64,000 bases of DNA from Sinomonas cyclohexanicum (GTDB lineage: Bacteria; Actinomycetota; Actinomycetes; Actinomycetales; Micrococcaceae). The translations under genes and the position numbers were made by a program. The stretch spans positions 2,790,001 through 2,854,000 of the forward strand of contig NZ_AP024525.1 in NCBI RefSeq assembly GCF_020886775.1, written 5' to 3'. Shown in pieces: positions 1 to 7,525 of the stretch; the first letter of the stretch is position 1, and each line of letters opens with the position of its first letter. The notes below the pieces were generated by a model. That model did not search any database and had not been told where the DNA came from. It saw nothing but the letters and a program-made list of their open reading frames with translations.

Positions 1-324
1 CATCACCTCGTGCGTGGGTTCGAGGTACCCGTCGCGGTAGCCAAGGAAGTGCACGTCTGCCACGCCGACGAGCGCGGCGGCGCCGCGTTGCTCCTCGTGC
101 CGCATGGCAACGATGCTGGCGCGGTGCTCCGGGTCGAAGCCACCCGCGTCGCCGTCCGTCATGATGCAGTAGTGCACCTCGACCCCGGCGGCCGTCCATG
201 CGGCGACGGTGCCGGAGACGCCGAAGTCGAGGTCGTCTGGGTGCGCGCCGAACGCGACGACCCGGCGCACGGCGTGGCGCGCCGGATCGAACGGGCTCGA
301 CTGCCCCGGGCCTCGCGCAGCCAC
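1..324 (-). CDS. PIG-L (LmbE-like) family deacetylase, N-terminal 108 codons, cut by window edge
   Basis: Family members are zinc-dependent N-deacetylases of N-acetyl sugar conjugates, mycothiol-type intermediates and similar substrates. The sequence shows the family signature AHPDD near residue 26 in the context VVAFGAHPDDLDFG, followed by the MTDGDAGG and RHEEQRGAA segments typical of the fold. The start is GTG at 324. It shares one base with the TAG stop of etfA (TAGTG), so translation is probably coupled to etfA and the gene is the third member of an etfB-etfA-deacetylase operon. The substrate cannot be told from this fragment. The remaining part lies to the left of base 1. Confidence 0.85.
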   Translation of the reverse strand, partial: MAARGPGQSSPFDPARHAVRRVVAFGAHPDDLDFGVSGTVAAWTAAGVEVHYCIMTDGDAGGFDPEHRASIVAMRHEEQRGAAALVGVADVHFLGYRDGYLEPTHEVM

Positions 325-1289
325 TAGCCCCGTCGCCGTTTGATCTCGGCGGACGCCTGCGGCAGGACCTGGAACAGGTCCCCGACCACGCCGAAGTCGG
401 CGATCTCGAAGATCGGCGACTCGGGATCAGCGTTGACGGCGACGATGACCTTCGAGGTCTGCATGCCCGCCTTCTGCTGGATTGCGCCGGAGATGCCGGC
501 GGAGACGTACAGCTGCGGGGAGACGGTCTTGCCGGTCTGCCCGACCTGCAGGTCGTGGCTGACCCAGCCGGCGTCCGCCGCGGCCCTCGAGGCCCCGACC
601 GCGCCGCCGAGGGCGTCGGCGAGCTCCTCGATGGGGCCGAAGTCGCCGTCCGTGCCGCGGCCGCCGGCCACGACCACGCGCGCCTCGGTCAGCTCGGGAC
701 GGCCCGAGGCGACCTTCGGGGTGCGGCCCGTGATGCGGGCGGCGCGGGCCAGCGAGTCGGCGGGGACTGCCACGGAGACGAGCTCCGCGGCGGCGGCCAC
801 CGGGGCCGGCGCGGCAACCTCGGCGTTGGGCTTGAGCGTCAGGATCGCCACGCCGCTCGTGGCCCGTGCGCGGACCTCGTAGGAGCCGGCGAGCACGGAC
901 TTGTGGGCGGTGCCGTCCGATTCGAGCGCCACCACATCGGTCACGACCCCTGCGCCCAGCCGGACGCCGAGGCGCGCGGCGGCCTCCTTGCCGTCCGCGG
1001 AGTTCTCGAGCAGGAGCGCGCGCAGCTGGCCCCCAGCGGCGGCGACGACGTCGGCGAGCCACGCCGCCGTCGGGCCCACGAGGTACCCGGCAAGGTCGGC
1101 GCCCTCGGGGACGTAGACCGTGGTGACGCCGCTCTCGCCGAGCTGGGCCCGGACGGAGCCGGAGACGGGGGCCGTGGAGGCGACCGCCACGTCGCCGAGG
1201 GCGCGGCCCGCGGCGACGAGCTCGAGCTGGGCCTTCTTGAGGGAGTCCCCGGCACGGCCGAGGACCACGAGGACGTTCGATTCAGTCAT
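324..1289 (-). CDS. etfA: Electron transfer flavoprotein alpha subunit
   Basis: EtfA (321 aa) binds FAD and, with EtfB, carries electrons from acyl-CoA and other flavin dehydrogenases to the respiratory chain via an ETF:quinone oxidoreductase. The C-terminal FAD domain is clear: GRGTDGDFG, then [17 protein letters not shown], then [19 protein letters not shown]. The start ATG at 1289 gives the canonical N-terminus [12 protein letters not shown] and has a GGGAGAGAAG ribosome site. The open frame extends further upstream into etfB but without family similarity. It lies 13 nt downstream of etfB and overlaps the following deacetylase by 1 nt. Confidence 0.95.
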   Translation of the reverse strand: MTESNVLVVLGRAGDSLKKAQLELVAAGRALGDVAVASTAPVSGSVRAQLGESGVTTVYVPEGADLAGYLVGPTAAWLADVVAAAGGQLRALLLENSADGKEAAARLGVRLGAGVVTDVVALESDGTAHKSVLAGSYEVRARATSGVAILTLKPNAEVAAPAPVAAAAELVSVAVPADSLARAARITGRTPKVASGRPELTEARVVVAGGRGTDGDFGPIEELADALGGAVGASRAAADAGWVSHDLQVGQTGKTVSPQLYVSAGISGAIQQKAGMQTSKVIVAVNADPESPIFEIADFGVVGDLFQVLPQASAEIKRRRG

Positions 1290-1302
1290 GGTCTTCTCTC
1301 CC

Positions 1303-2103
1303 TCAGATGAGCTTCTGTGCGGCCAGGAAGTCGACGAGCTTGACGCCGGCGTCGCCCTCGTCGGTGATGATCGTGCCGGCGGCGCGCGCGGGACGCGGCT
1401 GGGCCGACTCGACCGCGGTGAGCGACCCCGCGGAGCCGACCTGGCCGGCGTCGAGCGCCAGATCGCCGAGGGACAGCGCGGCGATCTTCTTCTTCTTCGC
1501 CGCGAGGATGCCCTTGAAGTTGGGGTAGCGGGGCTCGTTCGCCTGGTCCGTGACGGACACGAGCACGGGCAGCTCGGCCTCCACAGTCTCCGACACGCCG
1601 TCCCCGTCACGCTGGATCCGGGCCGTCGCGCCGTCGACCTCGAGCGAGGAGGCGAACGTGAGCTGCGGAAGGCCGAGCCGCTCGGCGAGCTGCGCCGGCA
1701 CGAGGGAGGTCTCGCCGTCGGTGGAGGCCATGCCGGTCAGGACGATGTCCACATCGCCGAGCGAGCGGATGGCGGCGGCGAGCGCGAGGGACGTCGCGGC
1801 CGCGTCGGAGCCCGCGAGGGCGTCATCGCTGAGGTGCACCCCGGAGCTCGCACCGATCTGCAGCGCCTTCTTCAGCGCGTTGGCGGCGTCGGGCCCGCCC
1901 ATCGTCAGGGCGATCACCTCGTTGCCGCCCTTGTCGCCGCCGCGGGCATCCGTGAGCTGCAGCGCGGCCTCGAGGGCGTACTCGTCGAGCTCGGAGAGGA
2001 TGCTCTCGGAGCGGTCGAGGGTGCGCTCAGCGCCGATGTGACGGTCGAATTGCGCATCTGGGACGTGCTTGACCAGCACGACGATCTTGAGGGTGTCTCC
2101 CAC
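1303..2103 (-). CDS. etfB: Electron transfer flavoprotein beta subunit
   Basis: EtfB (266 aa) is the partner of EtfA and binds AMP as a structural cofactor. The N-terminus (KIVVLVKHVPDAQFDR) is diagnostic, and GMASTDGETSLVPAQLAERL is the conserved nucleotide-binding segment. The start is GTG at 2103, giving VGDTLKIVVLVKHVPD, with purine-rich AAGG sequences just upstream. It is the first gene of the etfBA operon. Its promoter should lie in the gap 2104-2344. Confidence 0.95.
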   Translation of the reverse strand: MGDTLKIVVLVKHVPDAQFDRHIGAERTLDRSESILSELDEYALEAALQLTDARGGDKGGNEVIALTMGGPDAANALKKALQIGASSGVHLSDDALAGSDAAATSLALAAAIRSLGDVDIVLTGMASTDGETSLVPAQLAERLGLPQLTFASSLEVDGATARIQRDGDGVSETVEAELPVLVSVTDQANEPRYPNFKGILAAKKKKIAALSLGDLALDAGQVGSAGSLTAVESAQPRPARAAGTIITDEGDAGVKLVDFLAAQKLI

Positions 2104-2344
2104 AGTCCTTGGCCTTCCCTACTCGCGAACGTGCCGTGGGCGTGGACCGTCCGCGGCAGGTGCCGCCCGGGGGTCCGCGGGCGCTGCGTCGCGGCCCGCG
2201 GCATGCATGCCGGGCACGCCCTAGCTAACCACACGCACCGCCGGGGGCGCCTCCCTTTCTGACGCCGCGTTGCGCTGACGCTGCGCCCTTTGCCCCCGCA
2301 GGGCGGGCGCGGCGTCGCTGGCGCCCCGTCCCGGCAGACGCACG
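2104..2344. promoter_or_regulatory. Intergenic region upstream of etfB
   Basis: No gene is visible here. The region must carry the etfBA promoter. A perfect 14-bp palindrome (CGGCATGCATGCCG, 2199-2212) lies about 95 bp before the etfB start, where an operator could sit, but I recognise no regulator for it. No convincing -10 box was found. Confidence 0.35.
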
Positions 2345-2350
2345 ACGGCG
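2338..2350. repeat. One copy of a dispersed 13-bp word, ACGCACGACGGCG
   Basis: The core GCACGACGGCG was counted by eye 14 times on both strands. On + it starts at 2340, 26043, 32406, 34833, 42695, 57576 and 58874. On - it occupies 17242-17252, 21234-21244, 24482-24492, 32444-32454, 42712-42722, 50659-50669 and 59969-59979. Twelve copies carry the 12-mer CGCACGACGGCG and eight the full 13-mer. Some copies are in terminators, others in genes. See findings. Confidence 0.7.
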
Positions 2351-2379
2351 CGTCCCGGCTGGGTGCCGGAACGCGCCGT
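2345..2379 (-). terminator. Hairpin after htrA
   Basis: The arms 2345-2359 and 2365-2379 pair over 15 bp with one mismatch around a 5-nt loop, about 65 nt past the htrA stop. The left side overlaps a copy of the dispersed 13-bp word. No U-tract follows, as is common in high-GC actinobacteria. Confidence 0.65.
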
Positions 2380-2444
2380 CGCGCGGTGTTCGGGGAGGGA
2401 TCAGTGGGGGGCGGCTGGTGCTTCGAGGCTCCCGCGCGGCCCGG

Positions 2445-4115
2445 TTACTGGGCGGAGCCCACTGTCACGTCCACATCCTGCGACTGCCCGTTGCGCTGGA
2501 TCGTGGCCTTGACGGTGGTGCCGGGCGCCTGCTGGCGGACGGCCGCGGTGAGCTCGGAGGCGTCCGAGATGGAGAGGCCCGCGAACTGCGTGATGACGTC
2601 GCCCTGCTTGATGCCGGCCTTGTCCGCAGCCGAGCCCGACGTCACGGAGGCGACCTGGGCACCGCTCGAGAAGGACGAGTTCGTCCCGTTCGGGCTGTAG
2701 TCCTGAACGGACACGCCGAGCTGGCCGTGCGAGGCCTTGCCATTGGCGATGATCTCGTTCGCGATCCGGTGGGCGTAGTTCGCCGGGATGCTGAAGCCGA
2801 CGCCGATGTTCCCGGACTGCGAGCTTGAGGAGCTCGAGCCGGTCGAGGCGATGGCTACGTTGATCCCGATCAGCTGGCCCTGGCTGTTCACGAGGGCCCC
2901 GCCGGAGTTGCCCGGGTTGATCGGGGCATCGGTCTGGATGACGTTCAGGCTCACCGTGCTCTGCGCGGCCTGCTGCCGCTGGGACTGTCCCTGCCCCGGA
3001 GGCGCGAACTGGAAGCCCTGCCCGCCGCCGTTGCCCTGCGAGCTGTCGCCGCCCTGCGGGGCGGCCGAGGACGCGACCGAGATGGTGCGGTTGAGCGTCG
3101 AGACAATGCCGTCCGTGACCGTGTTGTCGAGGCCCAGCGGGGCGCCGATGGCGATCGCGGTATCACCGACATTGATCTTGCCCGAGTCGCCGAACGTGAT
3201 CGGGGTGAGGTTCGCGCCGTCGACCTTCACGACCGCGAGGTCGCTCAGCGGGTCCGTGCCGACCACGGTCGCCTTGTAGACGGCACCGTTGCTGGCCCGG
3301 ACCTCGATGGTCGGGTTGGCCACCTGCCCGTCGAGGGTCACGACGTGGGTGTTGGTGAGGATGTGGCCTTGGTCGTCGAGCACGACGCCGGAGCCCGTGC
3401 CAGAGGAGTTGCCGGACGTCACGCCGATGGTCACGACACTCGGGGAGGCCTTCGCAGCCGCCGCGGTCACGGCGTTGACGCTGTCCTGATTGTTCACGAT
3501 GACCGGGCTGGGATTCTGGGACTGCGTGGACGTGCTCGAGGCGCGCGGCGCCCAGAGGCCCGACGTCCCGGCGGCCACGCCGCCGCCGACGAGGCCTGCA
3601 ACGAGCATTCCGCCCACGAGCACGCCCGTGCCCCAGCGCCCCTTCTGGCGCTGGGTGGGCCGCTGCTGCGGCTGGGGCGGGAAGAACGCTGAGCCCTGAT
3701 GGGGCTGCTGCCCGTACTGGGGGTGTTGGCCGTACGGAGCGGGCCCCTGGGGGTGCTGCTGGCCGTACTGGGGGGCCTGCCCCTGGGGCTGCTGGCCGTA
3801 GGGGCCCTGGGGGGCGTGGTTCTGGGGGGTCTGGCCGTAGGCGCCCTGGGGGGCCTGTCCCTGGGGCTGCTGGCCGTGGGGGCCCTCTCCCTGCTGGGGG
3901 GCACGCTGCCCGTACCTCGGCTCGGACCCGCCGGGGGTCGACTGCCCGTAGGGCGGGAGCGTCTGCGTGTGCTGGGGCACTGGCTGGGTGGAGGCGTCCG
4001 AGTGCCGGGGCGCCTCGGCAGGCGGAACGCTGGGCTGCTGGACGGCCGAGCTGCCCTGCTCGTGGGGGTCGGGGGCTCCCGCGCCGGGCACCGGGCGGGG
4101 ATCGCTCTCATTCAT
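2445..4115 (-). CDS. htrA: HtrA/DegP-type membrane-anchored serine protease with PDZ domain
   Basis: This 556-aa protein degrades or chaperones misfolded proteins outside the cell membrane. In order it has a Pro/Gln/Gly-rich cytoplasmic tail (about 1-155) with YGQ repeats, one membrane segment (about 163-188), a trypsin-like domain and a C-terminal PDZ domain (about 462-553). The catalytic triad is visible: His257 (NTHVV), Asp292 (SDLAVVK) and Ser404 (PGNSGGA). A Gly/Gln/Ser-rich insert (about 350-388) sits just before the serine motif, and a Ser run follows it (about 427-433). ATG 4115 was chosen for the AAAGGA site 7-8 nt upstream; an in-frame GTG directly before it is possible. The gene is divergent from the TPM/pspA pair, which suggests a common envelope-stress role. 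Confidence 0.92.
   Translation of the reverse strand: MNESDPRPVPGAGAPDPHEQGSSAVQQPSVPPAEAPRHSDASTQPVPQHTQTLPPYGQSTPGGSEPRYGQRAPQQGEGPHGQQPQGQAPQGAYGQTPQNHAPQGPYGQQPQGQAPQYGQQHPQGPAPYGQHPQYGQQPHQGSAFFPPQPQQRPTQRQKGRWGTGVLVGGMLVAGLVGGGVAAGTSGLWAPRASSTSTQSQNPSPVIVNNQDSVNAVTAAAAKASPSVVTIGVTSGNSSGTGSGVVLDDQGHILTNTHVVTLDGQVANPTIEVRASNGAVYKATVVGTDPLSDLAVVKVDGANLTPITFGDSGKINVGDTAIAIGAPLGLDNTVTDGIVSTLNRTISVASSAAPQGGDSSQGNGGGQGFQFAPPGQGQSQRQQAAQSTVSLNVIQTDAPINPGNSGGALVNSQGQLIGINVAIASTGSSSSSSQSGNIGVGFSIPANYAHRIANEIIANGKASHGQLGVSVQDYSPNGTNSSFSSGAQVASVTSGSAADKAGIKQGDVITQFAGLSISDASELTAAVRQQAPGTTVKATIQRNGQSQDVDVTVGSAQ
3700..3900. repeat. Low-complexity coding repeat in htrA (YGQ/QGQ-rich)
   Basis: Degenerate tandem copies of a GC-rich unit that reads as CCCCAGGG/GGCCAGCAG on the coding strand encode the GQQPQGQAPQ-like tail of HtrA. 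The length of this stretch may vary between strains. It is coding sequence, not an independent element. Confidence 0.6.
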
Positions 4116-4379
4116 CACTGGGTCCTTTCCCTGAACTCCTCCCACTATGGTCCCCCAAGCTGTGCCGGACGCTTCTGTTCTCTGGAAGCTTGCTGGGAGT
4201 CCGCCGAAAGCGTAATGCTCCCCCATCGGTTTCTCTGCGGGCGCACATCACGTGAGTGCACCGCCAGATCCGCGCCCCTAGAATCAAGGTACGTGCCGCC
4301 TCTGCAAGCAAGCGCATCGTGCGCGGGGGGATGCACGGACCCGGGGCCAGGGACTCCGGGCTGACTCGAGGAATGGCGC
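4116..4379. promoter_or_regulatory. Divergent promoter region of htrA and the TPM gene
   Basis: This 264-bp gap separates the divergent htrA and TPM-domain genes, so both promoters should be here. It is visibly less GC-rich than its surroundings near 4140-4250. I could not assign -35/-10 boxes with confidence. Confidence 0.4.
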
Positions 4380-6425
4380 ATGCGTTCGACGGCGAAGACC
4401 CTCCTGGCTGCTCTCGCGGCGGCCTTCATGATGCTCTTCCCCGCGCTGACGCCGGCCTGGGCCACGGATCCCGTCACGGTCCCCTCCGGGGTCAACATCG
4501 TCGACCCGCAGGGTGCCCTCGGCTCACGCAAGGCGGACGTCCAGAAGGCGATCAGCGACCTCCTGTCCTCGCACCGCACCAACCTGTACGTCGTGATCGT
4601 CGACTCGTTCACCAACCCGACCGACCGCACAGCGTGGGCGCAGGCTGTCGCGAAGAACACCGGAATGGGCGGCTCCGACGTGCTGCTGGCCATCGCCACA
4701 TCGGGCCAGTACCAGATCCTGGCGAGCACCTCGAACACCAAGGTCTATCCGAAGATCTCCTCGATTGCGCAGAACGCCGTCACCCCGAATCTGGCGGGCG
4801 GGAAGAAGGACTACGCCCAGGCCGCGATCGACACAGCCAAGGCCGTCGGTGACGCCGCGGGCGGCGGCAGCGGCACTGTCTCCTCCGGCGGCGCGGACGC
4901 GACGCCCTGGCTCGTGGGCGGCGGAGTGGTGGTCGCCGGCGCGGGCGCCGCGTACCTCATCTCGCGCCGACGCAGGACGACGGGAGTCCGGGCTCAGGGC
5001 CAGATCGGCCCCGGCGAGGGCCAGCTCGACCCGCTCGCGGGCCTGAGCGTCGACGAGCTGCGCAAGCGCGCGAGCGGTCTCCTCGTACGCGCGGACGATG
5101 CGATCCGCTCGAGCGAGCAGGAGCTCGGCTTCGCCGAAGCCTCCTACGGCACCGAGGCGGTGGGCAACTTCACGAAGGCGCTCTCCGACGCCAAGGCCCA
5201 CATGAGCGAGTCGTTCAAGCTCCAGCAGCAGCTCGACGACCACATCCCCGACACCGAGGAGCAGCAGCGCCAGTGGCTCGGTGACATCATCCGCCGCTCC
5301 GAGGCAGCGATCGCGTCGCTCGCGGAGCAGAAGGCGGATTTCGACGCCCTCAGGGAGCTCGAGCGGAACGCCCCCGCGGCACTCAGCGACGTCGGGAAGG
5401 GCGCGGCGGAGGCCCAGTCGCGCCTCACCGCAGCGCAGACCGAGCTGACCCGGCTCCAATCGAGGTACGCCGACGCCGCCGTCAAACATGTCGCGGACAA
5501 CATCGCCCAGGCACAGGAGCGCCTCGCGTTCGTCTCCAACGCCGCGGGGACGGCCCAGCAGAAGCTCGCCGAGGGACAGACCAGCCCGGCGGCCATCGCC
5601 GTCCGTGCCGGCGAGGAGGCCCTGCACCAGGCGCGAGTCCTGCTCGACGCGATCGACAAGGCCGCAGCGGCCCTCGATGACGCGAACGCGAAGATCGACG
5701 GCGCCCTCGCGGACACGCAGGGCGACCTTGCCCAGGCCAAGGCCTTGGCGGCCCAGGGCCAACACCCCGAGCTCACCGGGCCCGTGGCCGCGGTCGAGGC
5801 GGCCCTCGGCACCGTGCAGCGCGAGATGGCTGGTCCGAAGGCGGATCCCATCGCACTCCTGTCGCGCATCGAATCGGCGCACACCCAGCTCGACGAGGCC
5901 CTGACCGGAGTGCGCGACAAGCAGCAGCAGGCCCAGCGGGCGCAGGCCTCGCTCCAGCAGGCCATCCAGAGCGCACAGGCCCAGATCAGCGCGGTGAGCG
6001 ACTACATCACCGCCCGGCGCGGGGGCGTGGGAACCCAGGCCCGCACGCGGCTCGCGGAGGCCCAGCGCAACCTCGACTACGCCCTCTCGATCTCCACGTC
6101 CGACCCGGTGACGGCCCTCGCCTACGCGCAGCAGGCCAATGCCCTTGCAGGCCAGGCCGCCCAGATCGCGCAGCAGGACGTGGACCAGTTCGCTGGCTGG
6201 GGCGGGGGCCCCGGGTCGGGCGGCATGTTCGGTGGCCGCCGAGACGGCAGCGGAATCGCCGGCGCGATCCTCGGGGGCATCATCATCAACTCGATCCTGA
6301 GCGGCGGCCACCATCACGATGGCGGCGGGTGGGGCGGTGGCGGCGGATTCGGCGGCGGCTGGGGCGGCGACGGCGGAGGTTTCGGCGGCGGAGGAGACTT
6401 CGGCGGCGACGGCGGCAGCTTCTAG
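4380..6425 (+). CDS. Secreted/membrane TPM-domain protein with long coiled coil and glycine-rich tail
   Basis: This 681-aa protein begins with a signal peptide (about 1-29, ending AWA). A TPM domain follows (about 35-150; VPSGVNIVDPQGAL and NLYVVIVDSFTNPTD), then one membrane segment (about 178-196, followed by RRRR). Next come a long Ala/Gln-rich coiled coil (about 230-595) and a Gly/Trp/Phe-rich C-terminus (about 630-681). TPM domains are found in a photosystem II repair phosphatase and in many bacterial membrane proteins of unclear function. The coiled coil would lie in the cytoplasm if the N-terminus is exported. ATG 4380 has GAGGA 7 nt upstream. It lies 62 nt before pspA, and the pair recurs in actinobacteria, suggesting joint membrane-stress work. 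The biochemical role is unknown. Confidence 0.85.
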   Translation: MRSTAKTLLAALAAAFMMLFPALTPAWATDPVTVPSGVNIVDPQGALGSRKADVQKAISDLLSSHRTNLYVVIVDSFTNPTDRTAWAQAVAKNTGMGGSDVLLAIATSGQYQILASTSNTKVYPKISSIAQNAVTPNLAGGKKDYAQAAIDTAKAVGDAAGGGSGTVSSGGADATPWLVGGGVVVAGAGAAYLISRRRRTTGVRAQGQIGPGEGQLDPLAGLSVDELRKRASGLLVRADDAIRSSEQELGFAEASYGTEAVGNFTKALSDAKAHMSESFKLQQQLDDHIPDTEEQQRQWLGDIIRRSEAAIASLAEQKADFDALRELERNAPAALSDVGKGAAEAQSRLTAAQTELTRLQSRYADAAVKHVADNIAQAQERLAFVSNAAGTAQQKLAEGQTSPAAIAVRAGEEALHQARVLLDAIDKAAAALDDANAKIDGALADTQGDLAQAKALAAQGQHPELTGPVAAVEAALGTVQREMAGPKADPIALLSRIESAHTQLDEALTGVRDKQQQAQRAQASLQQAIQSAQAQISAVSDYITARRGGVGTQARTRLAEAQRNLDYALSISTSDPVTALAYAQQANALAGQAAQIAQQDVDQFAGWGGGPGSGGMFGGRRDGSGIAGAILGGIIINSILSGGHHHDGGGWGGGGGFGGGWGGDGGGFGGGGDFGGDGGSF

Positions 6426-6487
6426 GCCGCACGGGGGAACGCGAACGCTTTCCACCGCGACTTTCCACACGAATGAAAGGGAGCACC

Positions 6488-7288
6488 ATGGCAAAGCAGT
6501 CCATCTTCGGGCGCATCGCACAGCTGGCCAAGGCGAACATCAACGCCCTGCTGGACCAGGCGGAGGACCCGCAGAAGATGCTGGACCAGATGGTCCGGGA
6601 CTACACCAACAACATCGCCGAGGCCGAGTCCGCGATCGCACAGACCATCGGCAACCTCCGCATGCTCCAGGACGACCACGCCGAGGACGTCAAGGCCGCC
6701 CAGGACTGGGGCAACAAGGCCCTTGCCGCCTCCAAGAAGGCAGACGAGTTCCGAGCGAACGGGGACACCGCCGACGCCGAGAAGTTCGACAACCTCGCCA
6801 AGGTCGCGATCCAGCGCCAGATGTCCTCCGAGAACGAGGCGAAGGCAGCGGAGCCGACCATCGCGACCCAGAGCGATGTTGTGGACCGACTCAAGACGGG
6901 CCTTGACCAGATGAAGGGCAAGCTCAACGAGCTCACCGCGAAGCGCAACGAGCTCGTGGCCCGCTCCAAGACGGCGGCCGCGCAGACCCAGGTCAACGAT
7001 GCGCTCAAGAGCATCGACATCATGGACCCGACGAGCGAGGTCTCCCGCTTCGAGGAGAAGGTCCGACGGGAGGAGGCGAAGGTCCGCGGCCAGCAGGAGC
7101 TCGCTGCGTCGAGCCTCGACGCTCAGTTCAACCAGCTCGAGGACCTCGGCGAGCAGACCGAGATCGAGGCCCGGCTGGCCGCCCTCAAGCAGGGCCGCTC
7201 CCCGGCTGCGCTCGACTCGGGTGCCGGCACGGCGTCGTCTGCCGGTTCCGCGGCGACCGTCGACGAGGGAGACTTCGACAAGCTCTGA
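6488..7288 (+). CDS. pspA: PspA/IM30 family membrane-stress protein
   Basis: PspA proteins form helical ESCRT-III-like assemblies on the inner face of the cytoplasmic membrane and protect it under stress. This 266-aa protein has the typical N-terminus (SIFGRIAQLAKANINALLDQ, then AEDPQKMLDQMVRDY), a nearly all-helical coiled-coil body with EAESAIAQTIGNLR, and a Ser/Ala-rich end. ATG 6488 was chosen because it follows GAAAGGGAG and gives the family N-terminus; the frame is open further upstream. It is probably co-transcribed with the TPM gene and is followed by a very strong hairpin. Confidence 0.92.
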   Translation: MAKQSIFGRIAQLAKANINALLDQAEDPQKMLDQMVRDYTNNIAEAESAIAQTIGNLRMLQDDHAEDVKAAQDWGNKALAASKKADEFRANGDTADAEKFDNLAKVAIQRQMSSENEAKAAEPTIATQSDVVDRLKTGLDQMKGKLNELTAKRNELVARSKTAAAQTQVNDALKSIDIMDPTSEVSRFEEKVRREEAKVRGQQELAASSLDAQFNQLEDLGEQTEIEARLAALKQGRSPAALDSGAGTASSAGSAATVDEGDFDKL

Positions 7289-7307
7289 TCGCAGGGCGTC
7301 CCAGCCG

Positions 7308-7359
7308 CAGGCACGAGAAGAGGCCCGGACCATGTGGTCCGGGCCTCTTCTCGTGCCTG
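7308..7359. terminator. 24-bp perfect hairpin terminator between pspA and tRNA-fMet
   Basis: Arms 7308-7331 and 7336-7359 are perfectly complementary over 24 bp with a 4-nt ATGT loop. It lies 19 nt past the pspA stop and just beyond the 3' end of the oppositely oriented tRNA, so it can serve both. Confidence 0.85.
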
Positions 7360-7367
7360 TTAGGCCG

Positions 7368-7444
7368 TGGTTGCGGGGGCAGGATTTGAACCTACGACCT
7401 CTGGGTTATGAGCCCAGCGAGCTACCGAACTGCTCCACCCCGCG
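7368..7444 (-). tRNA. Initiator tRNA-fMet (CAT)
   Basis: The gene is 77 nt including an encoded 3' CCA. Folding by eye gives a 7-bp acceptor stem whose first position is the C1-A72 mismatch, and three consecutive G-C pairs in the anticodon stem (GGG-CTCATAA-CCC). Both are hallmarks of bacterial initiator tRNA. The T arm is GTAGG-TTCAAAT-CCTGC, with one G-T wobble. Confidence 0.97.
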
Positions 7445-7525
7445 GCGTAGCTCCCACGATAGCAAGGCGTGAACGCTCGGCCAAATCGAGGTGAATGTGG
7501 TGGGGCCCCACGGCTCACTCCGGCG

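Noticed and set aside
10-327. Open frame on the + strand at the left edge
   Set aside because: The minus strand encodes the AHPDD deacetylase motif in the same stretch.
3700-3900. Possible CRISPR-like or VNTR array
   Set aside because: The repeats are imperfect, lack spacers and encode the YGQ-rich tail of HtrA in frame.
4524-6521. Long open frame opposite the TPM gene (665 codons)
   Set aside because: Antisense shadow produced by GC-rich third codon positions; composition is Arg/Leu/Gly-rich with no family motif, while the + strand shows a signal peptide and TPM domain.
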